Shown one piece after another: positions 15,309 to 23,804 of a stretch of DNA of 36,553 bases. This DNA comes from Gemmatimonadota bacterium (GTDB taxonomy: Bacteria > Gemmatimonadota > Gemmatimonadetes > Gemmatimonadales > Gemmatimonadaceae). The stretch lies in NCBI GenBank assembly GCA_023249305.1, contig JAHFCU010000024.1, forward strand, positions 1 through 36,553, in the 5' to 3' direction. The stretch's first letter is position 1. Each line of letters begins with the position of its first letter. The position numbers and the translations under genes were made by a program. Under the pieces are notes generated by a model. The model searched no databases. It was not told the DNA's origin and saw nothing but the letters and a program-made list of their open reading frames with translations.

Positions 15309-16499
15309 TCAGCGCCGTCGCTGAACGAGGAACAGCGCGCTGCCCACCTCGCGTTCGCCCGTGCGGTCGGACGGGATGTTCACCACGCGTCCCCCGATCA
15401 CCATCGTGGTGGAGCCGCCGCCATCGAAGTTGAGCGCGTTCCACGCGCCAAGCTCTCTCATTAGATCCGCGAGCTCGGTGAGCGTCATGCCGGCGCTCGC
15501 GGCCTGCCGGCCGTCCACGGTGACGATGTAGAGCGTGGAACTGTCGCGGCTGAAGCCAACCGCCGTGCGCGGATGCCGCACCTCGGCGTTGCGGGAGATC
15601 GTGCCCTCCTCGGCCGGCGCGCGCGCGGCCACGCTGGCGCCGTCGCGCAGGATACGTGGCCAGCCGCCGATGATGAGCGCCGGCGCGGCGGCGCCACGTG
15701 GCGGCGACGGCCACGGTGCGGCGGTCAAAGTGATGCGCACGGTGTCGCCGTCGGCCGTGGAGTCCACGACCGCCGCGCGCGCGCCGTATGCGGCAAGCAC
15801 CGCGCCGTCGTACGGGATGGTGCTGCCTCCGCCCTTGGCCGCGGAGCGCCGCACGAACAGCGACGTGTCGGCGCGTCGCCCTACCACTGTCAGGGTCAGT
15901 TCGGTCACGGTACGCACGGTGTCGCGCGGCGTCGCTGCGCCGTAGCGCGGCGTCCATAGCGCCGTCCCCTCATAGGTGCCGGCGGGCAGCGCGTTGAGCG
16001 TGATCAGCGGGAAGGTCCATCGTGCGGTGCGCGCCCAACCGTCGAACGCGAAGCGGTCGAGCCGAGGGCGGCCCGCGCTGTCCATCGCGAACTGCGTATG
16101 AACGTTGGTGTACGTGTCATACGGCGAGTCGGTCACGCGCACGCCTTTCCACCACTCCCCCTGAACTAGGACGTTGTTCTCACTGGCTCCGGAGGCGAGG
16201 TCGAAGAAATCGGCGTTGACCGCAGCGATAACCTGTTCTCCCACCGCCGATCGGCGCGCCACCATCGCGCTCACCCGCTCGCGCGTCGTGAGCTGGTCGT
16301 GCGCACGCACCTGCTGCATGGCGACGCGGCGGAGGTCCGCTCTGAGAAGGTGGATCACCCACGGGCCGGCGTTGCGCACGATGCGCGAGTGGATGACGCC
16401 CGCGGCCAGCGTATCGGTGCGGACGGTGTCCGCGCGCTGGGCGACGGCGGGTCCTCCCGCGATCAGCAGCGCGAGGCTTAGGGGAGCGAAACGAGTCAT
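15309..16499 (-). CDS. Secreted phosphodiester glycosidase family protein (NAGPA domain)
   Basis: 396 residues. An N-terminal signal peptide (about 1-20, ending AVA before Q21) predicts export to the periplasm or outer membrane side. The NAGPA/DUF2233 fold is supported by NADFFD at 95-100, RTAVGFSRD near 311-319 and the family signature NFDGGGSTTMVI at about 357-368. Proteins of this family cleave sugar-phosphate diesters such as GlcNAc-1-phosphodiesters or remodel cell-wall glycans; the substrate here cannot be told. It is divergent from the OAR receptor gene, sharing a 168-base region. Confidence 0.88.
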   Translation of the reverse strand: MTRFAPLSLALLIAGGPAVAQRADTVRTDTLAAGVIHSRIVRNAGPWVIHLLRADLRRVAMQQVRAHDQLTTRERVSAMVARRSAVGEQVIAAVNADFFDLASGASENNVLVQGEWWKGVRVTDSPYDTYTNVHTQFAMDSAGRPRLDRFAFDGWARTARWTFPLITLNALPAGTYEGTALWTPRYGAATPRDTVRTVTELTLTVVGRRADTSLFVRRSAAKGGGSTIPYDGAVLAAYGARAAVVDSTADGDTVRITLTAAPWPSPPRGAAAPALIIGGWPRILRDGASVAARAPAEEGTISRNAEVRHPRTAVGFSRDSSTLYIVTVDGRQAASAGMTLTELADLMRELGAWNALNFDGGGSTTMVIGGRVVNIPSDRTGEREVGSALFLVQRRR

Positions 16500-16667
16500 T
16501 GAGTATGGCGGTCCCGAGGAAGATGCCCTAACTTAGGCCCCCAAACGAGCGGCTGCACGCACGCCGTTCGTGGCATGGTAGGCTGACAGAACGTGGCATC
16601 TGCTCACCGTTGGACCCCCCCTCGGACCGCCCCCCATACTCCTCCCCCTAGCATCAGGAGCACTCGC
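16500..16667. promoter_or_regulatory. Divergent intergenic region between the glycosidase and the OAR receptor
   Basis: 168 bases that must contain promoters for both strands. For the plus strand, TTGGAC (16610-16615) and CATACT (16635-16640) are 19 bases apart, a weak candidate. The receptor ATG is preceded by CAGGAG (16655-16660). I see no operator-like palindrome or riboswitch. Confidence 0.4.
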
Positions 16668-19493
16668 ATGCGGAGACTCGTGAGCTACGCGCTCGCGGCG
16701 GTCGCATTTGTGGCGGTCATCGCCACGACGGCCATCGCCCAGAACACCATCACGCTGGAAGGCGTTGTGAAAGCCGAGGGCCAGCCACTCGCTGACGCCC
16801 AAGTGACGGTCACCAACGTCGCGACCAAGGAGACCGCCAGGGCGACCACGCGCGCGAATGGCGACTTCCGCATCATCGGTCTCTTCTCCGGGCAGTACGC
16901 CGTGCAGGTGCGCGCCATCGGCTACAAGCCAGCAGGCCAAGTGGTGCAACTCGTCATCGGCCAGCGTGCGCGCCTGGACTTCAAGCTTGAGAAGGGGATT
17001 GCCGAGCTTGCCGCGCAGACGATTGTCGGCGAGAAGGTGAAGCAGGTGGAGGTCCAGCGTCTCACGGTATCTGCGCCGGTCCTGAAGGTCGAGATCGAGA
17101 ACCTGCCGCTCAATGCGCGCGGCCTGATGAACCTCGCGGGCATCGCCCCGGGCATCAAGACGTACGCGCCGCAGTCGGGACGCACCCTACCGAGCGCCGG
17201 CGGCGCCCCTGACCTGCGGTTCTTCAACGTCTATGTGGACGGCGTCGAGATGAAGTCGCTGTACAATGGCAACATCGTCGGCCTCGGCCAGACCGGTTCG
17301 CCATTGCCGCAGGAATCGCTCGAGCAATTCCGCGTCTTCGTGAACCCATACGACGCCGAGTACTCGCGCGCTGGGTCCTATGTGATCAGCACCGAAAGCC
17401 GCCGCGGCACGAACAAGTGGGAGGGTTCGGCGTTCGGGTTCCTGCAGAACAAGTCCATGATCACGCAGAACGCCTTCCAGACGTACGTGCCGAACTACAA
17501 GCGAGACCAAATCGGCTTGAACATCCGCGGTCCGTTGCAGACGGACAAGCTGTTCCTCGCCGCGAGCTACGAGCTGACGAACACGTCGTACTTCCTGGAC
17601 GTGACTCCGACAAGCGGCGGCTGGACGCAATACAAGGGTTCATTCCTCGCCCCGAACAAGAACCACACGCTGTTCACGCGCCTCACCTACGTGCAGAGCC
17701 CGCGCATCACCTATGATGCGATGGTTTCGGCGCGCTACCTGCGCGGCGAAGGCAACTTCGGCGGCAAGGTCTCGCAAGACGGCGGCATTTCACAGAAGTA
17801 CGACATCTACACGGCGCAGTTGCGTCAGCGCTATCTAAAGGAAGGCGGCCGCTTCGTGAACGAAGCGTCGCTGCAGCTCGTCAGCTGGGGCCACAATGAG
17901 GTGCCGCTCGTGCCCGGGCCGCAGCTCAGCTATCCCGGCGTCGTCACCGGCACGGCGGGTTTCCCGCTGATCCTCAAGGAGCTTCACACGCGCTTCGTGG
18001 ATCGCGCCACGTGGAACGTGGACAACGCATCCGGCTCGCATGTGATCAAGGCCGGCGTTGAGCTCTCCAGCATCACGGCGAGCCAGACATATCCGATCAA
18101 TAAGGACGGCACGTTCTCGTTCCTGACTGACACCTCCACGATGCCGTACACCGCCTCGATCGCGGTCGGATTCATTAGTCCGAACGGTATTGAAGACTCC
18201 AAGGCGAGTGCTCCGGCGAAGAGCACCGGTGTCTACATCAACGACGAATGGCGCATCAAGGACAACTTCACGCTGAGCCTAGGCCTGCGCCACGACGCCG
18301 AATTCAACACGATGGACAACAACTACACCGTGCCGTGGGCGAGTGACACGACGCTGCAGCGCCTCGCGGCGAATGGCGGCCCGCTGGCCGGCTTTCTCAA
18401 TCAGGGCAACCGCAAGAACCAGATGGGCAACTTCTCGCCGCGCATCTCGTTCTCGTGGGATCCGACGCGCGAGAACCGCACGTTCGTTCGCGGCGGCCTC
18501 GGCGTCGTCTACGACCGCGTCACGAGCTTCATGGGCTTCGCCGAGCGCCGCAATTCCACGTGGCGCACCTACAACTTCACGTTCAACACCACGACAAACC
18601 TGCCGACGAAGGACCCGGCCGTGCTGCGGGCGCGCGTGCTGGCCGGGCAAGCCGGCTCGCCAGCGCCGATCCTGATGAAGCAAGACATGAAGACGCCGAA
18701 GAACCTGCAGATGTCGCTGGGCGTCGGCCACCAGTTCAACGAGCAGTTCGGCATCAACGTGGACTACGTGCGCCAGCACCTGACCAATCTGTACGTCGCG
18801 ATGAACCCGAACTACACCGACAAGTCGGTGACACCGTCGGCGCGCAAGCTGACGCCGCGGTTCGGCGATATCGTGATGTACACCGACATCGGCGAGGCGT
18901 GGTACTCGGCCTTCCTGATCTCGGCCACGTATCAGCGCAACCAGACGCGCGTGAACCTTGCGTACACGCTCGGCTTCTACGAAGGCAACTTCGACACGTC
19001 GGGCATCCCGACGGTCGCCCTGCCGTTCCTGTTCAACCGCCAGCGTACCAGCGGCGACGAGCGGCATCGCCTCGTGCTGTCGTCCACGACGCCGCTGCCG
19101 TGGGGCTTCAACTTCGCGACGGTCACCACGGTGGCGAGCCCGCGTCCGTTCATCAGCACCGACGGCCGCGACGTCAACCTCGACAACATCACCGGCGACG
19201 ACTACACCGGTGGCACGGCGGCGGCCACGGGCAACCGCACGGTGATGCCCGCGAACGCGTGGCCCAACTGGTACCGCACCGTGGACATCCGACTCGGCCG
19301 GCCGCTCTACACCGTGAACGGCAAGAAGGTCAGCTTGACGGCCGAAGTCTTCAACCTGTTCAACTGGTTCAACAAGCTGTCGTTCGGCGGCACGCAGTTC
19401 ACCGCCACCGGGACTGCGGTCGCCTCGTACGGCGTCGCAACCGCTGCCTATGCGGCTCGTCAGGCGCAGGTCGGCATGCGCGTGGACTGGTAG
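16668..19493 (+). CDS. TonB-dependent outer-membrane receptor, OAR type
   Basis: 941 residues. A signal peptide (1-24, AIA before Q25) leads into a carboxypeptidase-regulatory-like beta domain (about 27-108), a plug-like region with VYVDGVEMKSLY, then a long beta-barrel rich in aromatic residues and alternating strands, ending in VGMRVDW with the terminal aromatic residue typical of outer-membrane barrels. OAR-type receptors import large substrates with energy from TonB; the substrate is unknown. The ATG at 16668 was chosen for its signal peptide and for the SD CAGGAG 7 bases upstream; a GTG 75 bases earlier lacks both. Confidence 0.9.
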   Translation: MRRLVSYALAAVAFVAVIATTAIAQNTITLEGVVKAEGQPLADAQVTVTNVATKETARATTRANGDFRIIGLFSGQYAVQVRAIGYKPAGQVVQLVIGQRARLDFKLEKGIAELAAQTIVGEKVKQVEVQRLTVSAPVLKVEIENLPLNARGLMNLAGIAPGIKTYAPQSGRTLPSAGGAPDLRFFNVYVDGVEMKSLYNGNIVGLGQTGSPLPQESLEQFRVFVNPYDAEYSRAGSYVISTESRRGTNKWEGSAFGFLQNKSMITQNAFQTYVPNYKRDQIGLNIRGPLQTDKLFLAASYELTNTSYFLDVTPTSGGWTQYKGSFLAPNKNHTLFTRLTYVQSPRITYDAMVSARYLRGEGNFGGKVSQDGGISQKYDIYTAQLRQRYLKEGGRFVNEASLQLVSWGHNEVPLVPGPQLSYPGVVTGTAGFPLILKELHTRFVDRATWNVDNASGSHVIKAGVELSSITASQTYPINKDGTFSFLTDTSTMPYTASIAVGFISPNGIEDSKASAPAKSTGVYINDEWRIKDNFTLSLGLRHDAEFNTMDNNYTVPWASDTTLQRLAANGGPLAGFLNQGNRKNQMGNFSPRISFSWDPTRENRTFVRGGLGVVYDRVTSFMGFAERRNSTWRTYNFTFNTTTNLPTKDPAVLRARVLAGQAGSPAPILMKQDMKTPKNLQMSLGVGHQFNEQFGINVDYVRQHLTNLYVAMNPNYTDKSVTPSARKLTPRFGDIVMYTDIGEAWYSAFLISATYQRNQTRVNLAYTLGFYEGNFDTSGIPTVALPFLFNRQRTSGDERHRLVLSSTTPLPWGFNFATVTTVASPRPFISTDGRDVNLDNITGDDYTGGTAAATGNRTVMPANAWPNWYRTVDIRLGRPLYTVNGKKVSLTAEVFNLFNWFNKLSFGGTQFTATGTAVASYGVATAAYAARQAQVGMRVDW

Positions 19494-19552
19494 GGACCTC
19501 TCGGGCGGACTGCCGGCGCAGATCGGCAGCACCGCCACGGCATGATGTGCGG

Positions 19553-19580
19553 GGGCATCGCGAAACATGTCGTGATGCCC
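19553..19580 (+). terminator. Hairpin after the OAR receptor gene
   Basis: GGGCATCGCG (19553-19562) pairs with CGTGATGCCC (19571-19580), 10 bp including one G-T, around loop AAACATGT. No T run follows, so it may be a Rho-assisted or mRNA-stabilising end rather than a classical terminator. Confidence 0.4.
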
Positions 19581-19679
19581 TCGTTGCATGCGGATAGGAT
19601 GGCGCACGATCGCGCGCCGTAGATGGTAGCGCACGAGCCGCCGCCGCCCCACATTCTCCGTTTCATTGCCCCCGACTCC

Positions 19680-21008
19680 ATGACCGAAATCGCGATCACC
19701 GCCGACGCTCCCAACGCGCACATCATCCGGCCCCGCGCGGTCGTCTCATGGGTCGTCTACGACCTCGCGAATACCATCTTCTCGATGGGCGTGGTCTCGA
19801 TGTACTTCTCGTTCTACATCCGGTCAAAGGTCGGGGCCCAGCGCGCCGACGCGGCGTATGGCATCATCACCGCCGTTTCCATGGGCATCATCTTCGTCAT
19901 CTCGCCGATGCTCGGCGCCATGACCGACCGGGCGCGCACGCGCATGCCGTTCCTCGTTTGGAGCACGATCGTCTGCGTTGCGCTCACCGCGCTGATTGGC
20001 ACGCTGCCGTACCAGATGACGCTCTGGGCATTTGTGGTCGCCAACGCCGCGTACCAGGCCGGCCTTCAGTTCTACGACGCCATGCTCCCCGAAATCAGCA
20101 CCGAGGAGAACCGCGGGCGCATCAGCGGCATCGGCGTCGCCATCGGCTACCTCGGCTCGTTTCTCGCCGTTGGACTCGGTCTCTACTTCGGCACGAGCGA
20201 CCTGCCGCGGCTCTTCCAGTGGATCGCCGCCACGTTCCTCGGACTGTCACTGCCGTGCTTCTTCTTCGTGCGCGAACGCGGCAATCCCAACCCGCGGCCT
20301 GTCTTCAGCTGGAGTGCGCTCGCGGGCTCGATGCGCGAGACGATCGCCACCTTCCGGCACGGCCGCCAGTATCCGGGCCTCATCCGGTTTCTCGTCGGCC
20401 GTATCTTCTATACGGATGCGATCAACACCGTGATCTCGATCATGACGCTGTACTCGGTCAACGTGGCCGTGGCGAGCGGGCAGCTGGAAGAAAAGGCAAA
20501 GAACACCGCGTCGCTCGTCATGATGGTCGCCATCACGTTCGCCGTGCTCGGCGGCTTCTTCTGGGGCTGGTTGGTGGACCGCATCGGGCCCAAGCGCACG
20601 TTGAATATCGTGCTGCACATGTGGGTTGCGGTGTTCATCGCCGCGTCGCTGATGGGCATCGTCGGCCTGCCGATGTGGATCTTCTACATCATCGCGTCGG
20701 CGGCGGGCGTCGCGCTCGGCGGCGTCTGGTCAGCCGACCGGCCGTTGATGCTGCGGCTCACGCCACCGGACCGCGTCGGCGAGTTCTACGGTCTCTACGG
20801 CATGGTCGGGCGCTTCTCGGCGATCACTGGCCCCATCATCTGGGCGATCGTCGCCAAGATCACGATCGAGAGCGGCTGGATGTCGCCCGCGCGCGGGCAG
20901 GGCATCGGTGTGATCGTCCTAATGCTGCTCATCCTGGTGTCGTACTGGATCCTGCGCTCGGTGACCGACGAGCGGCGCGACTGGGCGCAGCTGCGCGCCG
21001 ACGGGTAG
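19680..21008 (+). CDS. MFS transporter, UMF1/Atg22-like
   Basis: 442 residues with about twelve hydrophobic segments. The opening WVVYDLANTIFSMGVVSMYFSFY is typical of the UMF1/Atg22-like branch of the major facilitator superfamily, and GAMTDRARTRMPFLVWS is the cytoplasmic loop motif between helices 2 and 3. It is an inner-membrane exporter or importer of unknown substrate; amino-acid efflux is known for Atg22 but not shown here. An in-frame ATG at 19623 would add 19 Pro-rich residues; I prefer 19680 since it sits nearer the conserved first helix, but neither has an SD. Confidence 0.85.
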   Translation: MTEIAITADAPNAHIIRPRAVVSWVVYDLANTIFSMGVVSMYFSFYIRSKVGAQRADAAYGIITAVSMGIIFVISPMLGAMTDRARTRMPFLVWSTIVCVALTALIGTLPYQMTLWAFVVANAAYQAGLQFYDAMLPEISTEENRGRISGIGVAIGYLGSFLAVGLGLYFGTSDLPRLFQWIAATFLGLSLPCFFFVRERGNPNPRPVFSWSALAGSMRETIATFRHGRQYPGLIRFLVGRIFYTDAINTVISIMTLYSVNVAVASGQLEEKAKNTASLVMMVAITFAVLGGFFWGWLVDRIGPKRTLNIVLHMWVAVFIAASLMGIVGLPMWIFYIIASAAGVALGGVWSADRPLMLRLTPPDRVGEFYGLYGMVGRFSAITGPIIWAIVAKITIESGWMSPARGQGIGVIVLMLLILVSYWILRSVTDERRDWAQLRADG

Positions 21009-21100
21009 CGCACCGCGGCGCGCTCGGCGCCGCGGCTCGTCCACGCGACACGCTCGAGGACGCTTGACCCGGGCGCGGCCCACGCGAATGTTGCCAGTCG

Positions 21101-22561
21101 ATGCGTCTGCCCATCATTGACATCCTGCTTGCCGCGACGCTGCTCGCGGTGAGCCTCGTGCTTGGCGTCGGATGGTACTGGCGCCGCTGGGTGCGGCGCG
21201 CCGCGCGCCGCGCACACCGCCGGTTCGGCGCGCGCATCGACCGCTTCAAGCTGACGGGGAAGCGCTACATCACCGAGGCGCTGCTCAACGACCCCGACGT
21301 CACGGAAGCGGTGGGCGTCCATGCGCGCGAACACGGCGTGCCGGAGCGCGAGGTCTGGGGAAGGGTGCGGGGGTACTTGGCTGAGATCATTCCCGCATTC
21401 TCGCTGCTCATGTACTACCGGTTCGGCTATGCGATGTCGAAGGCGCTGCTCTCGCTGTTCTACAAGGTGTCGGTGGACTATGTGCGGCGCGTAAGCATCG
21501 AGGAACTTCCGCGCGAGTCCATCGTGGTGTATCTGCTGAACCACCGCAGCAACGCCGATTTCGTCGTGGCCAGCTACGCGCTCGCGGGCGAGGTGGCGAT
21601 CTCGTACGCGGTGGGGGAGTGGGCGCGCGTCTTTCCGCTGGAATACCTCTTCAAGTCCTTCGGCTCGTACTTCATTCGCCGGCGCTATCGCGAGCCGCTC
21701 TACCACCGCGTGCTCGAGCGCTATGTGCAGCTCATCACGCGCAACGGTGTGACGCAGGGCATCTTCCCGGAAGGTGGCCTCACGCGCGACGGGCATCTGC
21801 GCCCCGCCAAAGTGGGGTTGCTCGACTACGTGCTGGGCGTCGCCCGCGAGCCGGGGTTCGCCGAACGCCTGCACGTGATTCCCGTGGCGATCAACTACGA
21901 CCGCGTGCTCGAGGACCGCACGCTCCTGCGTGAGTTGCGCTCCGCCGATGGCGGCGACCGCCCCGGGCGCCTCGCGCAGTTGGGCCAGGTGCTTCATTAC
22001 ATGGGCTGGAATGTGGGCCGAGTACTGTCGCGCCGGTGGAAGCGATACGGACGCGCGGCAGTCGTGATCGGCGAGCCGATTCCGGTGAAGCCGTGGCTCG
22101 ACGCGCTCGCGACTGGCGGCACGCCGCTCTTCGATCGGCCGCGCTCGGAGCGGCTCGGTGCCGTGCAGGAGTTCTGCGATCGCATGATGGAACGCATCGG
22201 AGCGATCATACCCGTGACGCCGGTGCCGCTTGCGTGTGCTGCGCTGCAGACGTTTGATGCCGACTTCGTGCCGCGCCAGCGCCTGCTTGACCGCATGGCC
22301 GAGTTGCGCGACGCGCTCGTCGAGCGCGAGGCCCGGTTGTTGCGTGCCGACTGCCGCGTGGAGGAAGTCTGGGATCGCGCGTATCGGATGCTGCGCATGC
22401 GCCGCGTGGTGGCGCGAGCGGGAGAAGGCTACCTGATCCTGCCGCGGGGGCGGGAGCTCGTGAGCTACTACGCCAACTCCATCGCGCACCTCTGCGGCGA
22501 GTTCGAGAGCGCGGTGAAGGCGCGTGACCAGTTGCCGGTCGACAGCCTGATCGGGTTGTAG
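21101..22561 (+). CDS. Glycerol-3-phosphate acyltransferase-like protein (PlsB family)
   Basis: 486 residues with all four acyltransferase blocks: NHRSNAD (147-153, block I, catalytic His and Asp), GSYFIRR (188-194, block II), FPEGGLTRDGHLRPAKVG (222-239, block III) and IPVAINYD (260-267, block IV). An N-terminal membrane helix lies at about 6-26. The likely role is acylation of glycerol-3-phosphate at the inner membrane, the first step of phospholipid synthesis. It is much shorter than E. coli PlsB (about 800 residues), so it may be a compact PlsB or a related lysophospholipid acyltransferase. The rpsL promoter begins directly after its stop. Confidence 0.82.
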   Translation: MRLPIIDILLAATLLAVSLVLGVGWYWRRWVRRAARRAHRRFGARIDRFKLTGKRYITEALLNDPDVTEAVGVHAREHGVPEREVWGRVRGYLAEIIPAFSLLMYYRFGYAMSKALLSLFYKVSVDYVRRVSIEELPRESIVVYLLNHRSNADFVVASYALAGEVAISYAVGEWARVFPLEYLFKSFGSYFIRRRYREPLYHRVLERYVQLITRNGVTQGIFPEGGLTRDGHLRPAKVGLLDYVLGVAREPGFAERLHVIPVAINYDRVLEDRTLLRELRSADGGDRPGRLAQLGQVLHYMGWNVGRVLSRRWKRYGRAAVVIGEPIPVKPWLDALATGGTPLFDRPRSERLGAVQEFCDRMMERIGAIIPVTPVPLACAALQTFDADFVPRQRLLDRMAELRDALVEREARLLRADCRVEEVWDRAYRMLRMRRVVARAGEGYLILPRGRELVSYYANSIAHLCGEFESAVKARDQLPVDSLIGL

Positions 22562-22565
22562 GCGG

Positions 22566-22594
22566 TTGACCCGAGGCGGTGGACCCGCTACTTA
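22566..22594 (+). promoter_or_regulatory. Promoter of rpsL-rpsG
   Basis: TTGACC (22566-22571), then 17 bases, then TACTTA (22589-22594). The -10 resembles that of fusA (TACTTT), both preceded by GC. The -35 lies in the first copy of a 14-base tandem duplication (22561-22588, two mismatches). The box is 5 bases past the plsB stop codon. Confidence 0.5.
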
Positions 22595-22667
22595 TTCAAG
22601 TCTGTTCCGTGCCACCCATTCGGGGTGATCCACGTAGAATCAGGTTCACGAACAGCACCAGGATACG

Positions 22668-23051
22668 ATGCCGACGATCAACCAACTCGTCCGGCAGAGC
22701 CGCCGAAATGTCGCCCGGAAGGAAAAGGCGCCGGCTCTGAAGGCGAACCCGTTCAAGCGTGGCGTGTGCACACGAGTGTACACGACCACCCCCAAGAAGC
22801 CGAACTCCGCGTTGCGAAAGGTAGCGCGCGTGCGCCTGACGAACGGCTTCGAAGTCACCGCTTACATTCCCGGCGAAGGCCACAACCTGCAGGAGCACTC
22901 GATCGTGCTCATTCGCGGCGGCCGCGTGAAGGACCTGCCGGGCGTGCGCTACCACATCGTGCGCGGCAAGCTCGACGCCTCGGGCGTCAACGGCCGCAAC
23001 AAGAGCCGGTCGAAGTACGGCACCAAGAAGCCGAAGGCCGGGGGGAAGTAA
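22668..23051 (+). CDS. rpsL: 30S ribosomal protein S12
   Basis: 127 residues beginning [14 protein letters not shown]12 sits at the decoding centre. The streptomycin-relevant lysines are wild type: K43 and K44 in [12 protein letters not shown] and K88 in [10 protein letters not shown], so a streptomycin-sensitive genotype is expected. An AGGA motif lies about 6 bases before the ATG. rpsG starts 3 bases after the stop. Confidence 0.98.
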   Translation: MPTINQLVRQSRRNVARKEKAPALKANPFKRGVCTRVYTTTPKKPNSALRKVARVRLTNGFEVTAYIPGEGHNLQEHSIVLIRGGRVKDLPGVRYHIVRGKLDASGVNGRNKSRSKYGTKKPKAGGK

Positions 23052-23054
23052 GCC

Positions 23055-23525
23055 ATGAGCCGCCGCAAATCCGCCGTCAAGCGCTCGATCCTGCCGGACG
23101 CGCGCTACGATTCGCAGACCGTTTCGAAGTTCATCAACGTGCTGATGTACGCCGGCAAGAAGTCCACCGCCGAGCGCATTTTCTACGGCGCGATGGACCT
23201 CGTCGAGAGCCGCACGAGCCAGCCGGGCGTCAATGTGTTCAAGCAGGCGCTCTCAAACCTCAAGCCGGTCGTCGAGGTGAAGAGCCGCCGCGTTGGCGGT
23301 GCCACCTATCAGGTGCCCGTCGAAGTGCGTCCCGAGCGCCGCACCGCGCTCGCCATGCGCTGGCTGATTTCGTTCTCGCGCGACCGCAATGAAAAGTCGA
23401 TGGCCGAGAAACTCGCCGCCGAGGTGATCCTGGCATCGAAGGGCGAGGGCAACGCCATCAAGAAGAAGGAAGACACGCACCGCATGGCCGAAGCGAACAA
23501 GGCGTTTGCGCATTATCGCTGGTAG
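23055..23525 (+). CDS. rpsG: 30S ribosomal protein S7
   Basis: 156 residues, the standard length. It opens [20 protein letters not shown] and has [24 protein letters not shown] in the middle, a region that binds 16S rRNA and nucleates the 30S head. It forms a two-gene operon with rpsL and is followed 21 bases later by a strong terminator. Confidence 0.98.
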   Translation: MSRRKSAVKRSILPDARYDSQTVSKFINVLMYAGKKSTAERIFYGAMDLVESRTSQPGVNVFKQALSNLKPVVEVKSRRVGGATYQVPVEVRPERRTALAMRWLISFSRDRNEKSMAEKLAAEVILASKGEGNAIKKKEDTHRMAEANKAFAHYRW

Positions 23526-23546
23526 CGAGACGGCAGACACGCGATG

Positions 23547-23583
23547 GATGCCCCGGGCTCATGCTCGGGGCGTCTTTCTTTAT
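23547..23583 (+). terminator. Intrinsic terminator of rpsL-rpsG
   Basis: A 12-bp stem (23547-23558 with 23563-23574, two G-T pairs) with loop TCAT is followed by TTTCTTTATT. It is the most classical terminator of the window and separates rpsL-rpsG from fusA, which are one operon in many bacteria. Confidence 0.88.
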
Positions 23584-23585
23584 TG

Positions 23586-23720
23586 GAACGAGGAGGAGGT
23601 AGAGGCTTGAGCACGGGCGAGGAGAGGTGGAACGGGCGAGGGCGCTCAGTTCCTCGTTCCGCCCCTCAGCCCCCGTTCCGTAGCCTGTACCTCCTCCTCG
23701 TTCGACCTCTCCTCGCCCGT
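23586..23720 (+). repeat. Crossed inverted repeats upstream of fusA
   Basis: Segment A (23586-23607) is complementary to A' (23682-23703) at 21 of 22 positions. B (23613-23628) is a perfect 16-base complement of B' (23705-23720). C (23629-23636) is a perfect complement of C' (23672-23679). The order is A-B-C-C'-A'-B', so A/A' and B/B' cross. The left half is purine-rich and the right half pyrimidine-rich. Confidence 0.8.
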
Positions 23721-23762
23721 CCCGCATTCCCCCTCCCGCATTCCCCCTCCCGCATTCCCCCT
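23721..23762 (+). repeat. Three perfect tandem copies of a 14-mer
   Basis: The unit CCCGCATTCCCCCT occurs at 23721-23734, 23735-23748 and 23749-23762, with a partial fourth (CTCGCA). The minus strand has runs of 3 and 5 G residues separated by 1 and 5 bases, meeting the usual rule for an intramolecular quadruplex. It ends 10 bases before the fusA -35 box. Confidence 0.92.
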
Positions 23763-23772
23763 CTCGCAAGCC

Positions 23773-23800
23773 TTGACACCACAAGGAATTGCGCTACTTT
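23773..23800 (+). promoter_or_regulatory. Promoter of fusA
   Basis: A perfect TTGACA (23773-23778), 16 bases, then TACTTT (23795-23800). Initiation would fall near 23806, leaving a leader of about 409 bases before the fusA ATG. The downstream tuf and rpsJ may depend on it, as no other promoter is evident before them. Confidence 0.6.
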
Positions 23801-23804
23801 TCTC

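Noticed and set aside
15259-15957. N-terminal extension of the DUF1697 frame
   Set aside because: The frame is open but overlaps the phosphodiester-glycosidase gene out of frame; the DUF1697 family begins at the ATG at 15258.
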